From positions 1-64,000 of the forward strand of contig NZ_BSDY01000014.1 in NCBI RefSeq assembly GCF_027925155.1: 64,000 bases of DNA, read 5' to 3'. This document shows positions 33,088-42,806 of this stretch, piece after piece. The notes under the pieces are model-generated. The model saw only the letters and a program-made list of their open reading frames with translations. It had not been told where the DNA came from and made no database searches. The DNA comes from Propionigenium maris DSM 9537. GTDB taxonomy: Bacteria > Fusobacteriota > Fusobacteriia > Fusobacteriales > Fusobacteriaceae. A program made the translations under genes and the position numbers. Position 1 is the stretch's first letter. Each line of letters opens with the position of its first letter.

Positions 33088-34686
33088 CTAACATAATCCC
33101 ATTATATATAGAATTATGTACTGAGATAGGAAAAACACAAGAAGAAGAACTGAATATCTGTCCAGAGCCAGGGGAAGCTTGCTGACCCCTTCCTCTGTCA
33201 CCTCTCCCCTTTTAAGGAGTTCCCTCCTCTGACCCATAAGGGTGTATCTATAGTTTTCCTCTATAGTTTTTTCCGACTTAAATATAAAACTTCCTAAATA
33301 TCCAGTTATACTGGTAAATACAAACCCTATAAAGGGATTCCATATCCAGCTATAACTTATATTTCTACTAAGGATAAAGGTTAAAAACATCCCCAGAACA
33401 ATTCCTGAAGCTACACCTCTATCATTACTTCTCACTGTAAACATTGCCAGGAAAAACGCTCCACACATGGGACCAGAAAGATAGGAGATATAACTACCTA
33501 TTACATCCAGTACAGACTTCATACTTCCTGAAAATCCTATGAGAGAAAATATTATAATAAGAACTCCAAATACCGTAGAGATTATCATACTACCTTTTAG
33601 AGAGGTTATCCTGTGAGACTTAGAAAAAAATCTTTCATGTATATCCTTAGTATACACTGTTGTCATGGAATTTAAAAGAGAGTCTATACTGGACATGGCC
33701 GCTGCAAATATCCCTGATATCAAAAGTCCCACTACTCCCACTGGTAGATTGTTTGCTATAAAGTCTATCATTATTCCATTGGATGTATCAAATTCTCTCC
33801 CATCATAGTAGATAAAGAGAAGAACTCCAAGAGCCATGAATAAAAAGTAGAGAATATTCATGATTACAGCACTCACTACAAATGAGTTCTTGACCCCTCT
33901 ATAGGATTTTGATGTAAGTATCCTCTGCACCTGACCCTGATCCAGTCCAAAGTATCTCACCCACATTATAAAACCTCCCACAAGGGATGCCCAGAAACCA
34001 TTGGTAGAGGTCAGGTTAAATGTGAAATCTATGGCTTCCAGCTTCCCAGCTTCCCTTGCAATGGTATAGGTCTCTCCAAGGGAGAGTCCCGTCACCCTGA
34101 ATATCTGTGAAAAAGCAAAGATCAGACCTCCCCACAGGATTATCATCTGGGTAGCATCGGTCCATATAACTGCCTTGATCCCCCCAAGAAGAGTATAGAC
34201 TATAGCAATTACCACAATTATTGTTACACTTATCTTTATCTCAAAATCTGTAAACTTATTGATAATTAATGCTGGTATATACACCATAGAGCTAACCTGA
34301 ATGAGGGAGTTCATAAGAAACCCCATTACTGTAAGGTTTCTGCTTATGACCCCCAGCCTCTTCTCAGAGTATTCATATACCGAGGTGAGCTTCAGGTTAT
34401 AAAATACAGGTATAGTTGTATAGAGAGCTGCCATTATAGCAAGGGGAACAGTGATATTAACCATAAAGGGGCCTATCCCGCTGTTGTAAGCCCATCCTGG
34501 CCCTCCTACAAACCCATTGGCACTTACCATGGTAGCTGCAACAGATAATCCCACTGGCAGCCACGGCATCGATCTTCCTGCCAGGAAGTAATCCTCCTGG
34601 GTTTCATTCTTCTTCCCCAGCCTGTAACCTATGAGCACCATCCCCAGCATATAGGTTATTACTATAATAAAGTCTACCTTTGACAT
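33088..34686 (-). CDS. Sodium:solute symporter (SSS family)
   Basis: A 532-residue transporter with about 13-14 membrane segments. The family start FIIVITYMLGMVLIGYRLG is followed by EDYFLAGRSMPWLPVGLSV, the SSS signature region and Na+-site helix. The core GGIKAVIWTDATQMIILWGG and the SGIFAAAMSSIDSLLNSMTT serine pair are typical of SGLT-like sugar or acid transporters. I prefer the ATG at 34686, which has GAGGAGGAAG upstream, to a frame 17 codons longer. Likely substrate: the compound handled by the adjacent NTF2-like proteins. Confidence 0.88.
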   Translation of the reverse strand: MSKVDFIIVITYMLGMVLIGYRLGKKNETQEDYFLAGRSMPWLPVGLSVAATMVSANGFVGGPGWAYNSGIGPFMVNITVPLAIMAALYTTIPVFYNLKLTSVYEYSEKRLGVISRNLTVMGFLMNSLIQVSSMVYIPALIINKFTDFEIKISVTIIVVIAIVYTLLGGIKAVIWTDATQMIILWGGLIFAFSQIFRVTGLSLGETYTIAREAGKLEAIDFTFNLTSTNGFWASLVGGFIMWVRYFGLDQGQVQRILTSKSYRGVKNSFVVSAVIMNILYFLFMALGVLLFIYYDGREFDTSNGIMIDFIANNLPVGVVGLLISGIFAAAMSSIDSLLNSMTTVYTKDIHERFFSKSHRITSLKGSMIISTVFGVLIIIFSLIGFSGSMKSVLDVIGSYISYLSGPMCGAFFLAMFTVRSNDRGVASGIVLGMFLTFILSRNISYSWIWNPFIGFVFTSITGYLGSFIFKSEKTIEENYRYTLMGQRRELLKRGEVTEEGVSKLPLALDRYSVLLLVFFLSQYIILYIMGLC

Positions 34687-34808
34687 TACCTTCCTCCTCA
34701 AGTTTTTATTTTCAAGTATAACCAGGCTCATTCTCAATACTATAAAATATACCCTACCTTCCGCAGAAGAAAAAGCTCTTAAGAATAAGTCTGCCTACCT
34801 TTTAAGGT

Positions 34809-34830
34809 CAGGCTGACCGCAGTCAGCCTG
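34809..34830 (-). terminator. Hairpin between the NTF2 gene and the symporter gene
   Basis: CAGGCTGAC and GTCAGCCTG pair perfectly around a 4-base loop, 9 bases past a stop codon. No T-run follows on the minus strand, so it may be a processing, stability or partial termination element inside the operon. Confidence 0.45.
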
Positions 34831-34838
34831 AAATTCAC

Positions 34839-35855
34839 TTAGAATTTTGGATTCATTATCTGCTCAGTTCTCTCAAAGATATCAAGCCCCTGCTGCTTCA
34901 GCCAGAATGGAATATCGATAAGTACCCAGTTTTCAGATAGCTTATCCCCCTCTCTAAAATATACATCCACTACCTGCATATCAGCTGCTATGCCTCCCCC
35001 AGGCATCCCAAGGAATCCACCAATAGGGGTATTTGTCAGATTTGGCCATCCAAAGAAGCAGGCAAAGTTCCCCTCTGCAAACCTGGCAACATGTCCATTG
35101 AATTTTTTACCATCCAGGTTGTTTCTAAATGGAAGCTGGTGCTGCATCTGATATCTCGGTATTGTATAACTTGCTCCTATTCCACAAGGCCCATACCAGA
35201 TCATATCTTTAGACCAGGTTTTTTCAAGAACTTCTGGTGGACACCCCATTGCTCCACTTTCATTGAGGGCTGTAAGGTCAGCTACCATCTTATTTACAAG
35301 AGCTACTGTATCTACTCCCTCGTGCTCAGGAGCATCCTCCAGTAGTATACCATTATGGTTTCTAGGCCCTGGATATACAAAATATTGTCCTGTAGACTGA
35401 GGGAGGGGGTATACTCCTGCCTGGTCCATTACTCCCAGCAGATCAAGGAATAGGCCTGTTTCTGTAATCTTTCCATCCTCCACCTTGTTAAACTCTGCAT
35501 ACCTTATATTAGTCATCTTTCCAGTAGGCCTTATTCCTAAAAACTCCCTATCAAAGAGTCCCATAAAGTGACCCATAGACATAACCCACTGTCCTTCCCC
35601 TGTAACATCATTGGTTCCCGCAATAAAGATATCCTCTCTTCTCTGAAGTCTTGTAAATGAAGTTAAGACAGGTTTCCAGAACTTTTCTGCTACCTCCTCA
35701 ACTTTAGTGATCTCCCTAAATGGATAGACCCCCTTCCAGTTGTAGTTATCCGATACGTGATCCTTCATTACATCAAGTACTGTTTCAGCAGTTGCGCCTC
35801 CCATTGCTGATATATATTCTCTAACCTTCTTTTTAGATTCCTGATACTTACCCAT
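34839..35855 (-). CDS. Double NTF2/SnoaL-fold protein, unknown reaction
   Basis: A 338-residue soluble protein with two NTF2-like halves. The first is about 10-160 (YPFREITKVEEVAEKFWKPV, EGQWVMSMGHFMGLFD, GKITETGLFLDLLGVM), the second about 185-330 (DMIWYGPCGIGASYTIPRYQ, ENWVLIDIPFWLKQQG). SnoaL-fold proteins act as cyclases, isomerases, dehydratases or binding proteins, so the reaction is open. The start at 35855 uses GGAGGG. It shares its operon with a second double NTF2 protein and two transporters, which suggests catabolism of a specific imported compound. Confidence 0.75.
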   Translation of the reverse strand: MGKYQESKKKVREYISAMGGATAETVLDVMKDHVSDNYNWKGVYPFREITKVEEVAEKFWKPVLTSFTRLQRREDIFIAGTNDVTGEGQWVMSMGHFMGLFDREFLGIRPTGKMTNIRYAEFNKVEDGKITETGLFLDLLGVMDQAGVYPLPQSTGQYFVYPGPRNHNGILLEDAPEHEGVDTVALVNKMVADLTALNESGAMGCPPEVLEKTWSKDMIWYGPCGIGASYTIPRYQMQHQLPFRNNLDGKKFNGHVARFAEGNFACFFGWPNLTNTPIGGFLGMPGGGIAADMQVVDVYFREGDKLSENWVLIDIPFWLKQQGLDIFERTEQIMNPKF

Positions 35856-35890
35856 GATTCCCTCCATTACTCTAATATTCTTTTGGCCAA

Positions 35891-37156
35891 CTATGCTTTT
35901 TCACTCTCTACTGCTACTTCCCTTACAAGGGTTTCAGGCAGGAACATCCATATACCTGCTCCTATAAGAGCCACTATCATAACTATTGTAAATACTCCCT
36001 TCATTCCCCATGCAGTTGCTGCTACCCCTGCTACCATGGGAAGGGCATAGGTAGAGACTATCCTTCCCCCGTTAAAGGAGATTCCCGCTGAAAGAGATCT
36101 GAACTTCTGCGGGAAAAGCTCTGTATAGTATGCTCCCCAGGCTCCTGAAAAACCAAATGAGATTCCCAACAGGAATGAAAGAACATAAAAAGGTGCTGCA
36201 CTTCCTCCCTCTAACTTCGAGAAGAAGAAAATTATTACAGATACCGATGCCATTCCAATAAGGGGAACCTTTCTACCAAATTTATCTGCAATGAATCCCC
36301 AGAAGTTGTAACCGATAAGCTGACCAATCCCCTGCAGTGAATAGATAGACCCTGCTGTAGCTGCTGAGAATCCCAATACAGTTGTAAGGTATGTAGTGGC
36401 ATTGTTGGAATACCCCGAGTAGGATACAAAGTTAGCTCCCGAGAGCAGTATTACTCCAATACCAATGAAGAGGTACTTTCCCCTATACATCTCAAGGTAG
36501 TTGATCTTAGTGTTCTCCTTAGCTGCTTCCTCCCTCATCTTCTTCATATGCTCTGCATCGTCTGGTACCAGGAAGAATACAAGAACTACTCCGATAATTG
36601 GAGGAATTATAGCTGTCCATACCAGCAGTTGCCAGTTGGCATCTCCAAGAGCCCCATATAGCTGACCTGCAAAGATCATGGCTACTGAAAAGGTTGAGGT
36701 ACATATAGCTGCAAGTTTACCTCTGTACTTCTGGGGAAATAACTCGGTAATAAGGGGAATTGCCGTACCAAATACCCCTCCAAGGGAGAATCCAGTTACA
36801 AATCTTGCCCCTCTCCACAAATTGTAGCTACTGGGGTTAATCAGCGGTATAAAGGTCATAGATGCAAAGAGTATCGCTATCCCCATTAATGTCCTCTTCT
36901 TTCCAAACCTTGTGGAGCACATCCCGAAGATTATCGTTCCCGGTATAGTCCCAAAGGACATAATTGCAAATATTGATGATGCCTGCTGTAGTGTAAATCC
37001 AAACTCATTTACCAAAGTAGGTCTTACAAAGGTTCCCACCATAAAATTATAACAGTAGAAAAAGTATATTATAAGTATTGCTCCAAAGGCTACTATTCTA
37101 CGTCCCATTGTAAAGTCCTGCCCCAGGACTGCTTTTTCCTCATTCATATTAGACAA
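35891..37156 (-). CDS. MFS transporter (sugar/acid porter type)
   Basis: A 421-residue transporter with 12 predicted membrane segments. The sugar-porter-like signatures are GTIIFGMCSTRFGKKRTLMG between TM2 and TM3, GARFVTGFSLGGVFGTAIPL and ELFPQKYRGK in the first half, and ADKFGRKVP and ELFPQKFRSL in the second. The start is TTG at 37156 with AGGAGGGAG upstream; an ATG three codons later is also possible. It lies between the two NTF2-like genes. Confidence 0.85.
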   Translation of the reverse strand: MSNMNEEKAVLGQDFTMGRRIVAFGAILIIYFFYCYNFMVGTFVRPTLVNEFGFTLQQASSIFAIMSFGTIPGTIIFGMCSTRFGKKRTLMGIAILFASMTFIPLINPSSYNLWRGARFVTGFSLGGVFGTAIPLITELFPQKYRGKLAAICTSTFSVAMIFAGQLYGALGDANWQLLVWTAIIPPIIGVVLVFFLVPDDAEHMKKMREEAAKENTKINYLEMYRGKYLFIGIGVILLSGANFVSYSGYSNNATTYLTTVLGFSAATAGSIYSLQGIGQLIGYNFWGFIADKFGRKVPLIGMASVSVIIFFFSKLEGGSAAPFYVLSFLLGISFGFSGAWGAYYTELFPQKFRSLSAGISFNGGRIVSTYALPMVAGVAATAWGMKGVFTIVMIVALIGAGIWMFLPETLVREVAVESEKA

Positions 37157-37229
37157 CTTACTCCCTCCTGCATTTTCCCGGGGAATCCCTAAGGCTTCCC
37201 CGGCATTAAATTATTAAACCTCTACAAAA

Positions 37230-38459
37230 TTAAGCCGATTTAAACTCATCCTTAGCTGCTGCAAACTCATCGTCATTCTCCACATGGATCTGTCTCAGGA
37301 CATCCAGTCCGTCAAAGGTCATCCACTCCTCTGAGATCATACCGTCCTTAATTCTCAGATGATTAATACCGAATATCTCAAGAGGTTTTCCACTTGGCTG
37401 TCCAAAGAATCCTATCCCCTCGTGCATTCCTGATATCCTCCACCTTACAGATACATCCCACGCATCCCTTCCAGGTATCTCATTGCAGGTAACTCTCTCT
37501 ATAAGAGTTCTTCCGTTTGGTACTGAAGCAAAAAGACTCACAAGCATCCCCTGGATCTGTGCTTCCCCCATAAGCTCCTTATTACAAATAGAGTGGATCA
37601 CTGCATTTTCACTGTAGTAGTCTCTTACCTTGTTAAAGTATCTGTAGTTCCACACATTTTCATACATGGAGAGTATAAAGTTACCTATATCAAAGTTCCC
37701 CTTATCATCTGTAAGCTTGTTTATTGTAAGCTCAGGAACAAACTGTCCCTTTCTGTTCTCTGCCAAACCAAACCTCGACTGAAGTGCCGGAGCCTTGGTT
37801 TTGAATCCCTTTGCCATCCTTTTAGCAACCTCTACCGGATCAAATCCAAGCTGCTTAACGATATAGAGGTTATCCCTTACCAGCCACTCCTCTACTATCC
37901 TGTTCTTGTATACCTTACAGTCAACTGTTGTTCTAAAAAATGCCTTCTTTCCTGTGGCAGGTCCAAATCCACTGTCTCCAAGGTTGGTAGCATTGGAAAC
38001 TATCCTGTGAGATGAATAGAATGTACCATCTGGATCTGCTGACCACACTACATTCTCTCCTACCAGCCTTCTGTCTGGGAAGGCATGGAGGGTCTGAAGG
38101 GTATTTGATACCACATCATTCATCCCCTGAAGGTTAAATGATCCGCAGTGCATAGTTACATCATCGTGATAGGTGTCATAGATAACCCCTATTCCCCTTT
38201 CCTCCCAGATGTTGTGGGTTATCCTCATAATATAGTCCACAAAATCACAGTACTGCTTATCAAAGCCCTCCATCTTCTGTCTTACCTCAGTGTTCTTGGA
38301 CAGCTCATTGTATGAATGGAAGTGTACCGGCGTTACCTCACTAGTCTCCCCGTAGAATACCTTTCCGCTTGGATGAGTTCTTACCCTTGGTTCTGCAGCT
38401 TTTTTTGCACTTTCCTGTACTGGAGATGATCCCCTCTTCTCTGCCATGTTTTCCTTCAC
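37230..38459 (-). CDS. Double NTF2/SnoaL-fold protein, first gene of cluster
   Basis: A 409-residue protein with a disordered lysine-rich N-terminus (about 1-50) and two NTF2-like halves. Half one (about 70-205) has DTYHDDVTMHCGSFNLQG and KNRIVEEWLVRDNLYIVKQL. Half two (about 255-400) has YSENAVIHSICNKELMG and IKDGMISEEWMTFDGLDVLR. The start is GTG at 38459 with AGGAGG 5 bases upstream; an ATG four codons on is possible. It resembles the 338-residue cluster partner in architecture but not closely in sequence; the two may form one enzyme. No signal peptide. Confidence 0.75.
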   Translation of the reverse strand: MKENMAEKRGSSPVQESAKKAAEPRVRTHPSGKVFYGETSEVTPVHFHSYNELSKNTEVRQKMEGFDKQYCDFVDYIMRITHNIWEERGIGVIYDTYHDDVTMHCGSFNLQGMNDVVSNTLQTLHAFPDRRLVGENVVWSADPDGTFYSSHRIVSNATNLGDSGFGPATGKKAFFRTTVDCKVYKNRIVEEWLVRDNLYIVKQLGFDPVEVAKRMAKGFKTKAPALQSRFGLAENRKGQFVPELTINKLTDDKGNFDIGNFILSMYENVWNYRYFNKVRDYYSENAVIHSICNKELMGEAQIQGMLVSLFASVPNGRTLIERVTCNEIPGRDAWDVSVRWRISGMHEGIGFFGQPSGKPLEIFGINHLRIKDGMISEEWMTFDGLDVLRQIHVENDDEFAAAKDEFKSA

Positions 38460-38474
38460 AACTTCCTCCTTTTC

Positions 38475-38486
38475 GCAAGCGCTTGC
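38475..38486. promoter_or_regulatory. LacI-type operator of the NTF2-like cluster
   Basis: GCAAGCGCTTGC is a perfect 12-base palindrome with the central CG typical of LacI/GalR operators. It lies between the promoter and the first start codon, an ideal repression position. The half-site CTTGCAA recurs near 38555 and 38600. Confidence 0.75.
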
Positions 38487-38533
38487 AATATTTTTTTAAA
38501 AATATATTCATTTAACATGTTTTTTGTAATAAT

Positions 38534-38562
38534 TTATTACAATTTTCCTTGCAAAAAGTCAA
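38534..38562 (-). promoter_or_regulatory. Promoter of the NTF2-like cluster
   Basis: On the minus strand TTGACT and TAATAA are separated by exactly 17 bases, just upstream of the operator. Confidence 0.55.
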
Positions 38563-38633
38563 ATAAAAATATTTTTAATGAAAGCCCTTGCAAAAAAAAG
38601 AAGTGAAATAGGAGAGGCTATTAAGCCTCTCCT

Positions 38634-39422
38634 TTAATCAAGAGTAACCTCTACACCAAAATGGTCCGAGATTATCTCCTTATTTTCACCGTTAAAGATT
38701 ACCCTGCTGCTTTTTACATCGGTAATCCTATTGGTAAAGATAATATCCAGTCTCTTATGGGAGTGATCTCCCTCCCAGCCGGCAATGTCTCCAAGAACTG
38801 TATGCCCCTCATCCTTTGATTTTGCAAGGGTAAAGGTATCTATAAACTTCTTCTGTACAAGAAAATCATACCCCTCTCCCCTTACTCTGGCATCATTATT
38901 GAAGTCCCCCATGAAGAAGGTCCTCCTGTCCAGATCTCTCAGCCTTTTATGGAGCTCCCTTCCCTGGTGTTCAAAAGGCTCATCCTCATCCGACCACCAG
39001 CCGGTATGACAAGTATAGAAGGCTATACTCTCTCCCTCTACTTCAACACTTCCCCCAACTATCTTACGACTCTTCCAGTTATGGATACTGTTGCTGTGGG
39101 ATATATAGAAGCTTTCTCTGTCCTCTATGGAATGTTTTGAGAGAAGAGCTACTCCCTCCTCCCACACATCATACCCATAGTGGGAGAAATCCCAGATAAA
39201 GCTGTAGTTACTCCCCAGCTTCTTCAACTCCTCCACCAGGAGGTGAGCAAAGTTATCCTCTCTGATATTGTCATAGATTATCTTGCTGTCCTTATGCTGG
39301 CTAACCTCCTGAAGAGCTACTACATCGTAGCCCCCCTGGGAGATAGTTTCAGCCAGGTATCTTATCTTTTCAATCTGATCCTCTTCCTGCCAAGAGTGGC
39401 AGTTTAACGTTAATAGTCTCAT
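38634..39422 (-). CDS. mapP: MapP-like maltose 6'-phosphate phosphatase
   Basis: A 262-residue endonuclease/exonuclease/phosphatase-fold enzyme. Active-site pieces are visible: LTLNCH at the start, ALQEVSQ (metal Glu), TCHTGWW, FFMGDFNNDAR (Asp/Asn) and the final SDHFGVEV (Asp-His). In enterococci, MapP of this family dephosphorylates maltose 6'-phosphate after uptake by the MalT PTS. Here the gene directly follows a MalT-like EIIBC by 8 bases, which supports the same role. A nuclease role is less likely by context. Last gene of the operon. Confidence 0.75.
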   Translation of the reverse strand: MRLLTLNCHSWQEEDQIEKIRYLAETISQGGYDVVALQEVSQHKDSKIIYDNIREDNFAHLLVEELKKLGSNYSFIWDFSHYGYDVWEEGVALLSKHSIEDRESFYISHSNSIHNWKSRKIVGGSVEVEGESIAFYTCHTGWWSDEDEPFEHQGRELHKRLRDLDRRTFFMGDFNNDARVRGEGYDFLVQKKFIDTFTLAKSKDEGHTVLGDIAGWEGDHSHKRLDIIFTNRITDVKSSRVIFNGENKEIISDHFGVEVTLD

Positions 39423-39430
39423 CTCACTCC

Positions 39431-41059
39431 TTAAGCAAATCTCAAAGTATCGTTGATCTTATTTTTTAAGTTGTCCGCCTTTGGTCCGTAGATTGCCTGG
39501 ATACCATTCCCCTTAACAATCAGTCCTATGGCACCATTTTTCTTCCATAGTTTTTCCTCTTTAACAAGGGTGTTGTCCTTTACTGTTACTCTCAGTCTTG
39601 TCATGCATGCATCTACTTCCTCTATATTTCCGGCTCCTCCCAGAAGATCGATAATAGCATCTGCAGCTGCATCCTTTTCTCCAGCTTCTCCCTCGGTACC
39701 TTCATCCTCGATGTAGTTCCCCCTTCTTCCCGGAGTAGGAAGGTCATACTTTTTTATGAGAAGATTAGTTACAAAGAAGTTTAATCCGAAGAACCCTACC
39801 GATGCAAAAAGGAAGTTTATGATATCCCTTCCGATTCCTGCACTTACAATAAGAGGTGTTCTTGTTAGGAATTCCAGGATTCCAAAGGCCTGTATTCTAA
39901 GGTCTATAAGATCCGACAGAGCAAATGCAAGTCCAGTAAGGAATGCATAGATCACATATAGTACAGGGGCTACAAACATAAACATAAACTCGATTGGCTC
40001 AGTTACTCCTGTAAGGAATACTGCAAGAATAGCTGAGAAGAAGATCATCTTATACTTAGGCTTCTTGTCCTCATCTACATTCTTATACATTCCAAGGGAA
40101 AGCCCCAGAAGGGAAGCACTTGAAAGTATTACCTGTCCAACCTTAAATCTAGCCGGTACCACTATCTCTATAAGCTTATTGTATGTTGCCATATCCCCAG
40201 CAGCTCTCAGGTTATTAAGATCTGTGATCCAAGCCAGCCAGATAGGATCCTGTCCCGCTATTACAGCTCCCTTAGTAGCTCCAGTAAGAACCTCATAGGT
40301 TCCTCCCAGCTCAGTATAGTTCATAGGAATAGTAAGCATGTGGTGCAGTCCAAATGGAAGTAGAAGTCTCTCAAGCATTCCGTAGATAAATGGTGCTACG
40401 ATAGGAGCTGTATCCCTCGAGCTTGCAATCCAGTTACCAAATGAGTTTAGCGCCAGCTGAACAAATGGCCATACAAGGGAAAGAATAAGAGCTGTAACTA
40501 CAGATCCCATAATTACCACAAAGGGTACAAATCTCTTTCCGTTGAAGAAAGCCAGCGGCTTAGGCAGTTTATCGTAGTTATAGTACTTGTTGTAAAGAGT
40601 TGCTCCCAGGAATCCAGATATTATACCAATGAACACACCCATGTTAAGAGCTGGAGCTCCTAATATCATAGTAAAGTAGTTCTTTACCAGTACTTCCTGC
40701 CCTGTAATAATGTTTACAGTAGCTGTGGGATCTCCCATCATCCCACCATTTACATTGAATATAGTTCCTGTAAGCCTATTTGTAAGAACAAAGGCGATGA
40801 TAGCAGCAAAGGCTCCCCCTGCTCTCTCCTTAGCCCACGCACCACCAATTGCTATGGCAAATAGGATGTGCAGGTTTACAATGATTCCCCAACCTATATC
40901 CTCCATTATTCTTCCTACAATTGCTATTCCCAAGTATGTGGTAACAAGTTTTCCTAAAGATATCATAAGTCCCGCTGCAGGCATTACGGCAATAACTACC
41001 ATAAGCGCCTTTCCGAACTTCTGCCAAAAGTCAAATGATCCCAGTTTAAAATTCTTCAT
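39431..41059 (-). CDS. PTS EIIBC, maltose/glucoside type
   Basis: A 542-residue permease. EIIC occupies about 1-430 with about 10 membrane segments and the glucose-family motifs FGLHHMLTIPMN and GVTEPIEFMFMF. EIIB is at about 460-540, with the phosphorylated Cys in DACMTRLRVTVKD. There is no EIIA domain, so a separate EIIA (Crr-like) must supply phosphate. Gene order with a MapP-like phosphatase, an alpha-glucosidase and a glucokinase points to maltose or a related alpha-glucoside. It follows the glucosidase gene by 27 bases. Confidence 0.85.
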   Translation of the reverse strand: MKNFKLGSFDFWQKFGKALMVVIAVMPAAGLMISLGKLVTTYLGIAIVGRIMEDIGWGIIVNLHILFAIAIGGAWAKERAGGAFAAIIAFVLTNRLTGTIFNVNGGMMGDPTATVNIITGQEVLVKNYFTMILGAPALNMGVFIGIISGFLGATLYNKYYNYDKLPKPLAFFNGKRFVPFVVIMGSVVTALILSLVWPFVQLALNSFGNWIASSRDTAPIVAPFIYGMLERLLLPFGLHHMLTIPMNYTELGGTYEVLTGATKGAVIAGQDPIWLAWITDLNNLRAAGDMATYNKLIEIVVPARFKVGQVILSSASLLGLSLGMYKNVDEDKKPKYKMIFFSAILAVFLTGVTEPIEFMFMFVAPVLYVIYAFLTGLAFALSDLIDLRIQAFGILEFLTRTPLIVSAGIGRDIINFLFASVGFFGLNFFVTNLLIKKYDLPTPGRRGNYIEDEGTEGEAGEKDAAADAIIDLLGGAGNIEEVDACMTRLRVTVKDNTLVKEEKLWKKNGAIGLIVKGNGIQAIYGPKADNLKNKINDTLRFA

Positions 41060-41086
41060 TGTAGCCTTCCCCCTATAAATTAAATT

Positions 41087-42760
41087 CTATCTCTCTATCT
41101 TATATACTCTGCACTCATATGGACTCAACATAAAGTTTTTGATCTCCCCGTGGGTGTCCACACTATAGTTGTTTAAAACTAAGTTCTCGTGCTTCAGTTT
41201 ATCCTCTCCCTTGAATTCACAAAGGTTCCTTGAAAGGTTGCAGACGATAACATATCCCCGCTCTCCCTCCATTCTTGTGTATGCATAGATGTTTTTATCC
41301 TCCTCCATAAGAAGCTTATAGTCTCCATAGAGAAGTTCCTTAGAGTCCCCTCTCAGTCTGATCATCTTCTTATAGAAGTTAAGAATTGAATTCTCATCCC
41401 TCAGTTCAGATTCAACATTTATACTCCTGTAGTTTTCATTGGTCCCTATCCAAGGAGTCCCGCTGGTGAATCCTGCATTGGCAGTTGCATCCCACTGCAT
41501 AGGTGTACGGGCATTGTCCCTTGAGCTCACCTTGAGGTTTTCAATGAAGGTTGCACACTTCTTACTGTCCTCAGATGCCTCATTGTATTCATTGAGGGTT
41601 CTTACATCCTTGTAGTCCTTGATACTAGGATAGGATACATTTGTCATCCCTATCTCCTGACCCTGGAAGATAAATGGTGTTCCCTTCTGGAGGAAGTATA
41701 CAGCACCAAAGGATTTTGCACACTGAAGCCTGTATTCTCCGTCATCTCCCCAGGTAGATACCGATCTTGGAATATCATGGTTTTCAATATAGAGAGCATT
41801 CCACCCTATGTCATTGACTGTATTCTGCCACTTACTGAGCACCTTCTTATATCCCACTACATCAAAGTCTCCACTTGTGTCTGCATTCCACAGGTCCAGG
41901 TGTTCAAACTGGAATATCATGTTGAACTTTCCGTCTTCGCTTCCAACCCACTCTCTGATATCCTCTAGATCTCCGACACTTACACCATTGGCCTCTCCCA
42001 CAGTTACAATATCGTACTTGTCGAAGGTGTTTTCCTTGAGATCTCTAAGGTAGTTGTGGATTCCCGGCTGATTCATATGTTTCTTAAAGGAGGATACGTA
42101 TCTTGTATTCTCCGGGTTAGGCATATCGGGGAAGCCGTCCTCCTTTTTAATGTGGCTTATGGCATCCACTCTGAAACCGTCTATCCCCTTATCCAGCCAC
42201 CAGTTGATCATGTTGTAGATCTCCTGTCTCATCTCAGCGTTCTCCCAGTTTAGGTCTGGCTGCTTTTTAGAGAAGAGGTGGAGGTAGTATTGATCGGTAT
42301 CCTCCATGTGCTCCCATGCCGATCCGCTAAAGATGCTCTCCCAGTTGTTGGGCTCTGCTCCATCCTTACCGTCTCTCCAGATATACCAGTCCCTCTTGGG
42401 ATTATCTTTACTTGAGCTTGCTTCTACAAACCACTCGTGCTCATCACTTGTATGGTTTATTACAAGGTCTATTATAAGTTTCATCCCTCTCCTATGAACC
42501 TCAGCAAGGAGCTCGTCAAAGTCTCCCATACTTCCAAATTCATCCAGGATGTCCCTGTAGTCACTTATATCATACCCATTGTCATCGTTAGGTGATTTAT
42601 ACATTGGACATATCCAGATTATATCTATTCCCAATTCCTTCAGGTAATCCAGCTTTGAGATCACTCCCTGCAGATCTCCTATACCATCACCATTGGAATC
42701 CTTAAAGCTTCTGGGATATATCTGATACCCTACAGCTTCCTTCCACCAGTTCTTCTTCAT
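41087..42760 (-). CDS. GH13 alpha-glucosidase (oligo-1,6-glucosidase type)
   Basis: A 557-residue GH13_31 enzyme. The start AVGYQIYPRSFKDSNGDGIG carries the calcium-loop sequence DSNGDGIGD. Region I is DLVINHTSDEH, region II GFRVDAISHIKK (nucleophile Asp), region III VTVGEAN (acid Glu) and region IV ENHDIPR. It likely splits short alpha-glucosides in the cytosol into glucose after MapP removes the phosphate. CTAGGAGG precedes the ATG. First gene downstream of the 18-bp operator. Confidence 0.92.
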   Translation of the reverse strand: MKKNWWKEAVGYQIYPRSFKDSNGDGIGDLQGVISKLDYLKELGIDIIWICPMYKSPNDDNGYDISDYRDILDEFGSMGDFDELLAEVHRRGMKLIIDLVINHTSDEHEWFVEASSSKDNPKRDWYIWRDGKDGAEPNNWESIFSGSAWEHMEDTDQYYLHLFSKKQPDLNWENAEMRQEIYNMINWWLDKGIDGFRVDAISHIKKEDGFPDMPNPENTRYVSSFKKHMNQPGIHNYLRDLKENTFDKYDIVTVGEANGVSVGDLEDIREWVGSEDGKFNMIFQFEHLDLWNADTSGDFDVVGYKKVLSKWQNTVNDIGWNALYIENHDIPRSVSTWGDDGEYRLQCAKSFGAVYFLQKGTPFIFQGQEIGMTNVSYPSIKDYKDVRTLNEYNEASEDSKKCATFIENLKVSSRDNARTPMQWDATANAGFTSGTPWIGTNENYRSINVESELRDENSILNFYKKMIRLRGDSKELLYGDYKLLMEEDKNIYAYTRMEGERGYVIVCNLSRNLCEFKGEDKLKHENLVLNNYSVDTHGEIKNFMLSPYECRVYKIER

Positions 42761-42806
42761 GTGTTCCTCCTAGATAGACCCCCCAAGGATCTAAAATTTA
42801 TTCTTT

